From NCBI GenBank assembly GCA_032719365.1, contig CM064871.1, positions 70,412,383-70,476,382 on the forward strand: a stretch of 64,000 nucleotides of DNA, read 5' to 3'. The translations under genes and the position numbers were made by a program. Shown piece by piece: positions 21,965-30,780 of the stretch (within the stretch, counting starts at the first letter, position 1; every line of letters begins with the position of its first letter). A model generated the notes under the pieces. The model was not told the origin of the DNA and did not search any database. It saw only the letters and a program-made list of their open reading frames with translations. The DNA is from Prinsepia uniflora (lineage: Eukaryota; Streptophyta; Magnoliopsida; Rosales; Rosaceae).

Positions 21965-24900
21965 GTAACCCATTGATCATCCGCGCTCAGATCGCCAATT
22001 TCGATGTTGGGCGGATCTTGGTGGACACTGGTAGCTCTGTGAACGTCCTCTTCATGGACACTTTCAACCAGTTGGGCATCAACTCCCCAAGCCTCACCCA
22101 TGCTGGTTCCCCGCTACTCAGCTTCTCAGGCGATTCTGTCATGCCCATTGGCACCATCTCCCTGCCTATCTCCCTGGGGAGCGCGCCCAAGATCGCAACA
22201 GCCATCACCACCTTCCTGGTAGTCGATTGCCCCACTGCTTATAACGTCATTTTGGGGAGGGGACTCCTCAACCAGCTCAGCGCCATCATCTCCACTCGGG
22301 CCCTTCTCATGAAGTTTCCGACCGTCATGGGCACTGGCCAGGTCCGCGGTAATCAACAATCCGCCCGCTCTTGCTATCAGACCGCCCTGACAAAGCTCAA
22401 CCCATGCGACAAGCGGGAGACCATGGCCGTCGCCGAGGCTGCTTACGAGGCCGACCCTATCGACTCCGAGCTCCTTGAACAAATACGGGCGGGTCCCCCC
22501 GAGGACCCGCGTGACCTCTCCGCCGTCTCGCAGTCGCAACCCGTGGAGGATACGGAGCTGATCACCCTTTGCCCGCATAACCCCGAGCGGCAAGTGAAAA
22601 TTGGAAGCACACTCGCTCCCGAAATCAGGACACAACTCATCCAATTCCTCCGGGACAACAGCGAAGTCTTTGCTTGGTCCTACGCCGACATGCCTGGCAT
22701 CTCCACGGATGTCATCTGCCACAGGCTTAACGTCAGCCCCTCCTTCAAACCGGTCACCCAGAAGCAGCGGACTTATGACGCAGAACGACAGCTAGCCATG
22801 CAAGAAGAGATCGTTCGGCTCAGCACCATTCACTTCGTGCGCAAGGCCATTTACGCCACGTGGGTCGCAAACGTCGTACTCGTCAAGAAACCCTCCGGAT
22901 CCTGGCGGATGTGCATCAACTTCACGGATCTCAACAAAGCCTGCCCGAAGGATAGCTTCCCGCTTCCTAAGATCGATCTTTTGGTTGACGCCACAGCTGG
23001 CCACGAACTCCTCAGCTTCATGGATGCGTACTCTGGCTACAACCAAATCCGGATGCACCCCGACGACCAGATTCACACCAGTTTCTGCACTAATCTGGGA
23101 GTCTACTGCTACAATGTTATGCCCTTCGGGCTCAAGAACGCCGGTGCCACCTACCAACGGCTTGTCAACTTCATGTTCGCGGATCAGATTGGCAAGACCA
23201 TGGAGGTGTACGTAGATGACATGCTCGTCAAGAGCCGGACGGCCGACCAGCACGTGCCTAACCTCCACAGGATGTTCCAGGCTCTGAAGCAATACAAGAT
23301 GCGGCTCAACCCTGCCAAATGCGTCTTCAGTGTCCGTTCTGGAAAATTCCTCGGTTACATGATCAGCCAACGGGGAATCGAGGCTAATCCCGAAAAAATC
23401 AAGGCCATCCTGGACATGAAGCCCCCGCGCACACTCAAGGAAGTCCAAACCCTTACTGGCCGGATCGCCGCCCTCACCCGGTTCATCTCCCGGGCGACGG
23501 ACAAGTGTTTACCATTCTTCAAGGTCATGAAGACCCAGGACCGGCACATCAACTGGGACGCAACGTGCGACGCTGCCTTTGAAGCTCTCAAAGCCTACAT
23601 GAGCACCGCGCCCCTACTTACCCGACCTACCACTGGGGAACGGCTCACCGTTTATCTTTCTGTCTCCACATCTGCTGTCAGCTCCGTCCTCGTCACCAGT
23701 CGGGACGGCGCGGAGTTCCCAGTATACTATGTCAGCAAGGCGTTCCAGGACGCCGAGACCCGGTACACCGACCTGGAGAAGTTGGCCTTTGCCCTCATTG
23801 TAACGGCCCGACGCCTCCGCCCATACTTTCAGGCACATCCCATGTTAGTCCTTACTAACAAACCCCTTCGCCAGGTGCTCCAAAAGCCAGACGCTTCGGG
23901 GCGACTCGTCAAATGGGCAGTGGAGCTTAGTGAGTTCGATATCACATTCGCCCCAAGACCAGCTGTCAAAGGGCAGGTCATCGCTGACTTCCTTTCCGAA
24001 TTCACATACAGCACAACGCAGCACATGGCCGACACTCCGGATCCCAATATTGCGGCACCCGCCGCTCCTATCTGCGGGTCGCCAACCCCGTCCACCTTGG
24101 ACCCCGCCCGACCAATTTGGACTCTCTACGTGGACGGATCCTCCTGCCATACTGGCTCTGGCGCTGGCCTCGTACTCAGCACACCTACTCAGGAACGGCT
24201 GGAGTACGCGTTGCGTTTTGGGTTCCAGGCTTCCAACAACGAAGCCGAGTACGAAGCCCTTCTTGCTGGCCTCCGGTTGGCCACCGACCTCCAAGCACAA
24301 CAGCTGCAGGTTTACAGCGACTCCCAGCTCGTCGTCCGACAAATCAACAGCCTCTATGATGCCAAAGACGCCTCCATGACCCGATACTTGGCAAAAGTGC
24401 GGTCCCTACTCCGCCACTTCCGCGGCTACGAGGTCATTCAAATACCACGGTCGGAAAACAGCCACGCCGATGCCCTGGCCCGCCTGGCCTCCTCCATCGA
24501 TGACAAGATAGGCCGCCATGTTCCCGTCGAATTTTTGGCATCCCCGAGCACAAACGAGCAACCAGTCCTTGTCGCAACACAGGAAGCCTCGTGGATGGAC
24601 CCCATTGTCCGGTACCTCACCATGGCCGAACTCCCGCCCAACCGCAACGAGGCCCGACGCATCCAACACCAGTCCGCACGATACACCATGGCGCATGGCC
24701 ACTTGTACCGACGGGGATTCGATACCCCCCTCCTCAAGTGCCTCTCTACGGACAGGGGCATGGCGGTGCTCCGAGAAATTCACCAGGGAATCTGCGGAAA
24801 CCACTCCGGACCCAGGTCCCTAGCACATAAAGCCTTTCGGCAGGGATACTATTGGCCCACAATGCGCGCCGACTCTATGGCCATCACTCAACGGTGCGTC

Positions 24901-25581
24901 CCATGCCAACGGTGCGCCCATGTACCTCATTCTCCTGCTGAGTGCCTCACTCCCATGCTCAGCCCCTGGCCCTTCTCTCAATGGGGACTGGACCTCATCG
25001 GCCCCATGCCACGAGGAAAGGGCGGCGTCGAACACGCAATCGTTGCGGTGGACTATTTCACTAAGTGGGCCGAAGCAAAGCCCCTCAAAACAATCACGGC
25101 CGCCCAGGTCGAGAGCTTTGTTTATCAGAACATCATCTGTCGCTTTGGTATCCCACACACGATCGTCATGGACAATGGCACTCAGTTCGATTCTGTCCGT
25201 TTCCGACACTTTTGCGACACCTATGGCATCCAGCTCTGCTTCGCCTCGGTGGCACATCCACAGGCTAACGGGCAGGTGGAAGCCGTAAACAAGCTCATCA
25301 AACACAACCTCAAGGCTCGACTTCACGACACCCCGAAAGGCCAATGGTCCGACCTCCTATCCGATGTTCTCTGGTCCTACCGGACATCCTACCGGACGCA
25401 CCGGCAAGCAGGTTCGACGGCAACTTCAGGACGCACCGGCTGCGTTCCAGGTCGGACAGCTTCTCCCGCACCAGGTTGCACGCCTCCCAATCCTCTGCTG
25501 TTACCGTTGCCTTGGACGGACCTGCACACACAACAAACACCATCAGTCTTCGCCGCGGTACCCACAATTGACGCCTTATGA
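21952..25581 (+). CDS. Element H pol: protease-RT-RNase H-integrase (5' partial, 3' fused)
   Basis: Polyprotein that would process itself, reverse-transcribe the element RNA and insert the cDNA. The open frame is 1216 codons from 21931 (no ATG there), with first Met at 21952. Numbering from 21931: protease active site VDTGSS (D32); RT catalytic YVDD (D429, D430); RNase H catalytic D735, E771 and D797; integrase zinc finger with both His and both Cys (HQGICGNH...CVPC); integrase D1021, D1081 and E1117, a DD35E spacing. The first ten or so codons come from the element B LTR, not from pol. After SYRTSYRT (about 25394) the frame runs into DNA that is the antisense ORF read backward, so the integrase C-terminal domain is missing. 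No internal stop is present, which suggests a young element disabled mainly by deletions. Confidence 0.93.
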   Translation: MTISCNPLIIRAQIANFDVGRILVDTGSSVNVLFMDTFNQLGINSPSLTHAGSPLLSFSGDSVMPIGTISLPISLGSAPKIATAITTFLVVDCPTAYNVILGRGLLNQLSAIISTRALLMKFPTVMGTGQVRGNQQSARSCYQTALTKLNPCDKRETMAVAEAAYEADPIDSELLEQIRAGPPEDPRDLSAVSQSQPVEDTELITLCPHNPERQVKIGSTLAPEIRTQLIQFLRDNSEVFAWSYADMPGISTDVICHRLNVSPSFKPVTQKQRTYDAERQLAMQEEIVRLSTIHFVRKAIYATWVANVVLVKKPSGSWRMCINFTDLNKACPKDSFPLPKIDLLVDATAGHELLSFMDAYSGYNQIRMHPDDQIHTSFCTNLGVYCYNVMPFGLKNAGATYQRLVNFMFADQIGKTMEVYVDDMLVKSRTADQHVPNLHRMFQALKQYKMRLNPAKCVFSVRSGKFLGYMISQRGIEANPEKIKAILDMKPPRTLKEVQTLTGRIAALTRFISRATDKCLPFFKVMKTQDRHINWDATCDAAFEALKAYMSTAPLLTRPTTGERLTVYLSVSTSAVSSVLVTSRDGAEFPVYYVSKAFQDAETRYTDLEKLAFALIVTARRLRPYFQAHPMLVLTNKPLRQVLQKPDASGRLVKWAVELSEFDITFAPRPAVKGQVIADFLSEFTYSTTQHMADTPDPNIAAPAAPICGSPTPSTLDPARPIWTLYVDGSSCHTGSGAGLVLSTPTQERLEYALRFGFQASNNEAEYEALLAGLRLATDLQAQQLQVYSDSQLVVRQINSLYDAKDASMTRYLAKVRSLLRHFRGYEVIQIPRSENSHADALARLASSIDDKIGRHVPVEFLASPSTNEQPVLVATQEASWMDPIVRYLTMAELPPNRNEARRIQHQSARYTMAHGHLYRRGFDTPLLKCLSTDRGMAVLREIHQGICGNHSGPRSLAHKAFRQGYYWPTMRADSMAITQRCVPCQRCAHVPHSPAECLTPMLSPWPFSQWGLDLIGPMPRGKGGVEHAIVAVDYFTKWAEAKPLKTITAAQVESFVYQNIICRFGIPHTIVMDNGTQFDSVRFRHFCDTYGIQLCFASVAHPQANGQVEAVNKLIKHNLKARLHDTPKGQWSDLLSDVLWSYRTSYRTHRQAGSTATSGRTGCVPGRTASPAPGCTPPNPLLLPLPWTDLHTQQTPSVFAAVPTIDAL

Positions 25582-26506
25582 CTACTAGCCGAACGGTAGA
25601 CCAACAACCTCCAGACTGGAAGTAGCTGGGAATCCTCGAGCGGACCCCACTAACGTCCCCCTCCCACGGCCCCGATACCCAGCAGAACCGATGCCTCCAG
25701 CTCTTCTGCGACGTCGGCACATCCGTGATGAACGCACCCCGCGCACTCTTGTGTAGGCACTCCATCTGGTACCACCCCGACCCGTAGGTCTGCCTCTTGA
25801 AGCGGTACAGGGCGCACAATTGCCCCCAGGTCGGCTCCGGCAGTCCCACCAGTCGGAACGCCGTATACAGGCTGATCAGGATGATCCAGCCGTTGGCGTT
25901 CAGCTGCCCCAGGGCCAGGTTCGCCCTCGCCATCATATCCTGGAGCCACGGGTGCAGAGGCAGCCTCACTCCATGTTCAAAGCAATCGACGTAAAATAAT
26001 GTCGACCCTTCCGGAGGATTGCTCGGCTTCTTGCTGTGCGGGGGTACCGTCATCTGAATCTCCGCCGGTACGTTGTACAGCTCCCAGAACCGGTCCAGGT
26101 CGGACTGCCGAATGGTGTTCATCTCGTAGTCCACGGCATACTCCACCTTCACCACGCCGTCGGCATCTAGTTCCATCGGTGAGCTCGTCTCCGTCCCGCT
26201 ACCCTCAGCCTCGGAATCGACGGTGGCGACGGGGGGAGTACGGGGAGACGTCCTCCTCTCACTTGGCCGATCAGCACCCGATGTGCTGCACCCGCCCTGC
26301 TGCCTCACCTCCTTCCGCGGCAACCTGAGAGCCTCATCCAGGCTGTCACCACTGCTGGACGATGAAGTGCTGCTAGTGGACCCACTAGTAGACGTTGACC
26401 CACTACGCCCGCTCGGCACGTCGGTTGCCGAACTGGACGGTGTTTCCCCGCCAAAAGCTTGAGGGGACCTAACCCCAGATCCACTGTTTGACTCTGACTC
26501 TGACAT
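25310..26506 (-). CDS. Element H antisense ORF, 'putative gypsy type transposon' domain (PF04195-like)
   Basis: A 398-codon frame opposite to pol, between integrase and the 3' LTR. Residues 1-60 are Ser-rich and low in complexity. About 121-290 resembles the plant 'putative gypsy type transposon' domain: the GVRLPLHPWLQDMM block, QLNANGW, and SQKSWRHRFCWVSG (the usual K-W-K-x-RFF-V position). Past about residue 290 the sequence no longer looks like the domain, suggesting a frameshift. Residues beyond about 360 overlap the 3' end of the pol frame. The function of this protein is unknown; antisense ORFs at this place are known in some Tat-lineage elements. A TATA box lies about 230 bases upstream on the minus strand. 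Confidence 0.72.
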   Translation of the reverse strand: MSESESNSGSGVRSPQAFGGETPSSSATDVPSGRSGSTSTSGSTSSTSSSSSGDSLDEALRLPRKEVRQQGGCSTSGADRPSERRTSPRTPPVATVDSEAEGSGTETSSPMELDADGVVKVEYAVDYEMNTIRQSDLDRFWELYNVPAEIQMTVPPHSKKPSNPPEGSTLFYVDCFEHGVRLPLHPWLQDMMARANLALGQLNANGWIILISLYTAFRLVGLPEPTWGQLCALYRFKRQTYGSGWYQMECLHKSARGAFITDVPTSQKSWRHRFCWVSGPWEGDVSGVRSRIPSYFQSGGCWSTVRLVVIRRQLWVPRRRLMVFVVCAGPSKATVTAEDWEACNLVREKLSDLERSRCVLKLPSNLLAGASGRMSGRTREHRIGGRTIGLSGCREVEP

Positions 26507-26732
26507 CTAAAAATTACCAAAAGAAAAGAAGCTACAACTAAGCACCTACGCTACGGAACACGTGCTGAGCAGAGATGCCGAACGGCAGAGATTATACCTT
26601 TCAAAGTCTTGCTCGGTCGAATTGGTTCCGCGTGCGTCTTCTTCTTGATCGGCAGTCTCCAATTCAGTCAGCACTTGCAATTATTCCACAGATGCTCTGA
26701 GTAAAAAGTGAAAAAGTCAAAAAGGTTTCGCC

Positions 26733-26743
26733 CCTTTTATAGG
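26733..26743 (-). promoter_or_regulatory. TATA box, likely promoter of the antisense ORF
   Basis: CCTATAAAAGG on the minus strand, about 230 bases upstream of the antisense ATG at 26506, in a GC-rich context. Position and orientation suit a separate promoter for the antisense transcript. Confidence 0.5.
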
Positions 26744-27224
26744 CCCCTGGCCTGCCTCGAGATGCGCGCTTCCGATCTGACGGTCGCCAGGCCGATACGG
26801 CCACCTTTCGGCTACGAATACCTTGTACTGTATACCCATCGGTATCGTACATTCTCAACTACATATGTACATACGTACATCGCTAACCGGTATGCATCCA
26901 TACCGCCTGTCGACCGGAGCCTCTCGGCAGCTTTCCCGACGGCACGCTTCCTCTCTTCGTCGGCAAGCACACTGCTACCGACGTCTCCCCGCCATTTCCC
27001 ACGGCCGCCCCTCCACGATCTTTCGATCTTTACGGTGGGTAGCTTCCGGAACTCGGCAACGGGGCCTCTTTTCCAATCGGACATACGGTGCACTTCCTCG
27101 CTTCATGCCTTGGGGGGCTACTAGGGATACAGGGCGCACCGCCCTGGTCGGTCGACAGGTACCGGCCGTCATATCAAGTCCTCGACCGAGGAACCCCACC
27201 TCAGTCAAAGACTTAAGGGACTTA

Positions 27225-27800
27225 TGTTGATACCATATCGACCGACCACCCTAGCACAGGTCCCACCAGGACAGGAAGGCCGCCGACCGATTGCCTGATC
27301 GGCACCCTCACGGCCCACGGCCCGCCGATCGGCACCATACTGCAGACCCGCCATTCGGCACCTGACAGTGAACAGACAACAGCTGGCTGCGACAGTCACC
27401 TAACCAACTCTGCCACACCAACTCCCTGACGGAGGCAGGTTGGGACTCCAGCTGGCGCCTCCTCCGGATGTCCAGGGCTTGTCAGACGGCTCCCAGCCAC
27501 AAAGCACCACCTGCTCCCGTAACAGTAGCCCACCTACCACAGTTATGGCTACTATAAATACCCCGAAACCCTTCACAAAGGTAAGAGACTCAGAACCGAC
27601 CCAGAGCACTGTGTTTACTTGCCCCTCGGCATTCAGATACTAACTTTGGCATCGGAGCCCCTTTGGCCGACACCACACCGGTGTCTAGTTTTGCAGGATT
27701 CCTGCCGAACCACAACGCCCCCGGCGGGCCCGAGACACCACACGGCTGGTCCTAGAACCCCCAGCGGGTCTCATCGAGTTGGTCATTTCAGGATCAAACA
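27225..27800 (+). repeat. 3' LTR of element H (576 bp)
   Basis: It runs from TGTTGATACC to GGATCAAACA and matches solo LTR K (1188-1763) along its length. TATA box TATAAATA at about 27553-27560. Element B LTR sequence (GGCTTGGAACCC) starts at the next base. Confidence 0.93.
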
Positions 27801-28851
27801 GGCTTGGAACCCTGTTCATGAGATTACGGATTTGAAACTGGATTTTGGAAATGAGATTTCGGATTTGGTTTTGAGGTTTGGAAAGGAAATCTGGATTTGG
27901 GTTCGGGATGATGGTTCCAGATCCTAGCTTACGGAATCATTGTTGCAAATTTGGATAAGGATTGTCTGTGGTTTTCACTGTTGATTGAAAAATGGTTTTG
28001 GGTTTAAAGACCCGAAAAAAGAAGAGAAAAACTGTTGGCTCTGGTTTTGAGTTTAAAGACTCGTTTGATTGACGAGGGGGAGGGCCCTGGATTGATATGT
28101 TTTGAGTTTAAAGACTCGGTATATATTTTGAGTTTAAAGACTTAGATATGACACCCCCCGAGGCCTGTGATTGTGTTTTGAGTTTAAAGACTCGTTGATA
28201 TCCCGGGAAGGTCTGGTTATTGCGCATGGTTTTGAGTTTAAAGACTCGGGCGCACTTAGATCCAGTAAACTTATATGATTACTATTTTTCACTGGTTTTT
28301 CACTGGCTTTTAGATGTTTTGGGCAGTGGCCTAGCTGAATTGGATTTGATGGGTTTTGGGACTGAGTTCCCGTACTTGAGATTGATTTGTGATTTTGGGC
28401 TGAGGCCCTGGATTGAATAACGAATTTGATTCGGGTTTTCGATAATGGTTTTCATTGATGGTTTTGATATGAGTGGTTTCATAACGTGAATTGATATGCA
28501 TGCATTGGTTTTTAAATGGAAGGTATAAATGTACTTGTTTTATGAACTATTTTTAAACTTAGACTTTCTTTTTGTCCACTCACAATCTTTTTCGTGTTTT
28601 CGATACCCTCCAGGTTGTCGCGGTGCGGGCTGTTGTTCGAGAGAGACGGAGACATCACACGTGCGATCCACAGTAGATTCTGCGCACTCTGGGAAGTCCA
28701 GACGCTCTTTGGACGGTCGGCTCAAGAATCCCTTGTCCGACTCACGTGTCACACGGAGGTTGAATGTCAGTTTAGCCTTTGTGTCATGCGTAAGTTAGAC
28801 GGGAGCAAGACTTAGCCCTTAATCCCGGGGGATTGGGGGTGGGTCCTGACA
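27801..28851 (+). repeat. 3' LTR of element B, right part
   Basis: It continues the LTR from the position equivalent to 17258 of the 5' copy and ends GGGTCCTGACA at 28851. It contains the palindrome array (about 27995-28250) and the acceptor end of the intron-like cassette (AG at 28612-28613). The donor end was lost in the 728-bp deletion. Confidence 0.9.
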
Positions 28852-30181
28852 GACGCCGTCGGACATGCCCGTGATAGACCCTACATTTGCTTGCCACATG
28901 CTGCACGTCAACCCAAACTTCAAGTCAATCAAATAGAGAAAGCGAAACTTCTCCCCGGAGAAAGTCGCAATCATTCAGGCTGAAATAGTCGCAATCATTC
29001 AGGCTGAAATCAACAAGCTACTCGAAGCTGGCTCCATTGAGCAAGTCTCGTACTTAGAATGGCTAGCCAGCGTTGTACTGGTGAAAAAGAAGAAGGAAGG
29101 GCGATTGAGAGTTTGCGTCGACTACATAGACCTCAGCCTGGCATGCCCAAAAGACTGCTATCTCGTACCGAGGATCGACCTCTTGGTGGACTCCACGGCG
29201 GGTAACGAGCTTCTTAGCTTCCTTGACACATACTCCGACTACAACCAGATATTCATGCATGAAAATGACAAGGACAAGACAGCTTTCGTCTTCGAAAGAG
29301 GAGTTTACTGCTACAAAATCTTGCCCTTTGGTGTCAAGAACGCGGGCGCTACCTATCAGCGACTTGTCAATCGCATCTTCAAGGGTCTTATCGGGAAGAC
29401 GATGGAGGTCTATGTCGATGACATCAAGATCAAAGGGGAGAAGCGTGGAGGCCATATCGTAAAATTGAAACAAACTTTCGACTTGCTGAGGAAATAGAGG
29501 ATGAAGCTTAACCCACTAAAGTGTACCTTTGGAATGGCTGCCGGAAAATTCCTGGGGTTCCTTGTAACCCAGCGAGGAATTGAGGCAAACCCAAAGCAGA
29601 TCAAAACAATCCAGGACATGAAGTCACCATCAAGTCTGAAGGAGATACAGAGTCTCACAGGACGCGCAGCTGCTCTAAATCGATTTTTTTCCAAGGCCAC
29701 GGATCGATGTCGACCTTTCTTCCAAGCAATGAAGAGAGCATCCAAGGATAAATGGGATGAGAAGTGCAAGAAGGCCTTCCAAGATCTCAAAAGCTACTTA
29801 GCATCTCCGTCATTGCTATCAAAGCCAAAGGACAACGAGGACCTATTCCTCTACCTGGGAGTTTCTGACGTGGCCGTGAGTTCTGCGTTAATCAGGGAAG
29901 AAAATGGAGTCCAACTCCCAGTTTTCTACACATCAAAGGCTCTCCTTGACGCTGAAACACGGTATCCAACAGTCGAGAAACTAATTCTGGCACTACTGGT
30001 TACCACAATGAAGCTGAGGCCCTACTTTCAAGCTCACCGGGAGATCGTCATGACGGAGTACCCCCTACGGTCACTCCTCCATGCACCTGACGCCTCAACA
30101 AGAGTCATGAAGTGGGCAATAGAGCTGAGTCAACATGACATGCTTTATCGCCCAAGGACTGCGATAAAGGCCAAGCCCTAG
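28852..30181 (+). pseudogene. Element A reverse transcriptase and RNase H linker (decayed)
   Basis: It resumes the element A pol frame after element B. RT motifs seen: WLASVVLVKKK, RVCVDY, PRIDLLVDSTAG, LDTYSDYNQI, LPFGVKNAGATYQRLVN and the catalytic VYVDD (about 29410-29425). After a stop at 29495-29497 (usual Tyr/Gln position) the frame continues from 29501 with the thumb/connection motifs KLNPLKCTFG, QSLTGRAAALNRF and a DAETRYPTVEKL stretch. There is an early stop near 28932 and a 24-bp direct duplication at about 28965-29012. The frame ends at 30181 through a shift. Not functional as a whole. Confidence 0.88.
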
Positions 30182-30780
30182 TAGACTTCATTGTGGAGTT
30201 CACGCTAGCGTCACCAGAAGAAACTCTGGACATGGAACTTTAGAAGGACTCCCACCCGACCAAGCTTCCTCCACAACGTGAACAAACACTCGGATAATCC
30301 TCATTGCCCTCCTCCATGACCGACCCACTTTGGAAGCTCTTTGTGGATGGATCGTCAAATCAACGGGGCGCAGGAGCGGGCATCGTCCTTATAACCCCCG
30401 ATGGTTCGAAGATGGAGCAAGCAGTCCAGCTCGGATTCAGGGCCTCCAACAACGAAGCAGAATACGAGGCGCTGATTTTCGGCCTAGGCCTTTCCAAGGA
30501 ACTGGGAGTTAAGAAGATTGTCGTACATTCTGACTCTCAATTGATCACTAACCAGTCCATCGGGGAGTACGCTGCGAGAGATACGAGGATGCTTCAATAC
30601 AACAAAAAGGTACAAAAGCTGCTTGCTTACTTCACAGTCTTCACCTTCCACCCGCTCCCCAGAGCCGAAAATGCACAAGCCGACGCACTTACAAATTTAG
30701 CATTGGCACTCGACTATCGCTTCAGACGCTCAATCCCGATTGAGTATCTAGAGCAGCGCAACATTAACATGAAGGAAGTT
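30182..30780 (+). pseudogene. Element A RNase H domain (interrupted by solo LTR I)
   Basis: After a broken linker (30182-30303) the frame from 30304 encodes the plant-type RNase H: KLFVDGSS with the first Asp, NNEAEYEAL with Glu, and VHSDSQL with the second Asp, then ENAQADALTNLA near the end. All three visible catalytic acids are kept. RNase H removes the RNA template during cDNA synthesis. The frame is cut at 30780 by solo LTR I, and joins in frame with 33995 onward once the LTR and one AAGTT copy are ignored. Confidence 0.88.

Larger units (their letters stand above)
21965..27800 (+). mobile_element. Element H: 5'-truncated Tat-type gypsy element with antisense ORF
   Basis: It contains protease, RT, RNase H and integrase in one open frame, an antisense ORF, a PPT-like stretch (ACTTAAGGGACTTA just before 27225) and a 576-bp 3' LTR (27225-27800). 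The 5' LTR, PBS, gag and protease N-terminus are absent; the element begins abruptly in protease coding sequence at about 21965. The coding DNA is clearly more GC-rich than element A. The left breakpoint also removed 728 bp of the host LTR, so this is a later deletion and not a normal insertion end. Confidence 0.88.
15604..28851 (+). mobile_element. Element B: non-autonomous (LARD-like) Tekay-related LTR element, with H nested in its 3' LTR
   Basis: The 5' LTR (15604-18319), PBS (18322-18333), a 2.7-kb internal region without a recognisable gene, PPT (about 21008-21018) and a 3' LTR starting at 21021 are all in order. The 3' LTR is interrupted after 21964 and resumes at 27801, ending at 28851. 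Flanking bases are GACGA on the left and GACGC on the right, a 5-bp target duplication with one mismatch. Removing the insertion and one copy of the duplication leaves the element A pol frame open. With no gag or pol of its own it must have moved using proteins from a relative; element C is of the right type. Large LTRs plus a long non-coding interior is the definition of a LARD. Confidence 0.88.

Noticed and set aside
22126..22722. Long minus-strand frames across element H pol (22126-22722, 22792-23448, 24820-25344)
   Set aside because: Shadows of the GC-rich pol gene; pol has full catalytic motifs, these have none.
27109..27119. CTTGGGGGGCTA as the PPT of element H
   Set aside because: It lies about 105 bases before the LTR start; the ACTTAAGGGACTTA stretch directly before 27225 fits better, though the first could be a second polypurine tract.
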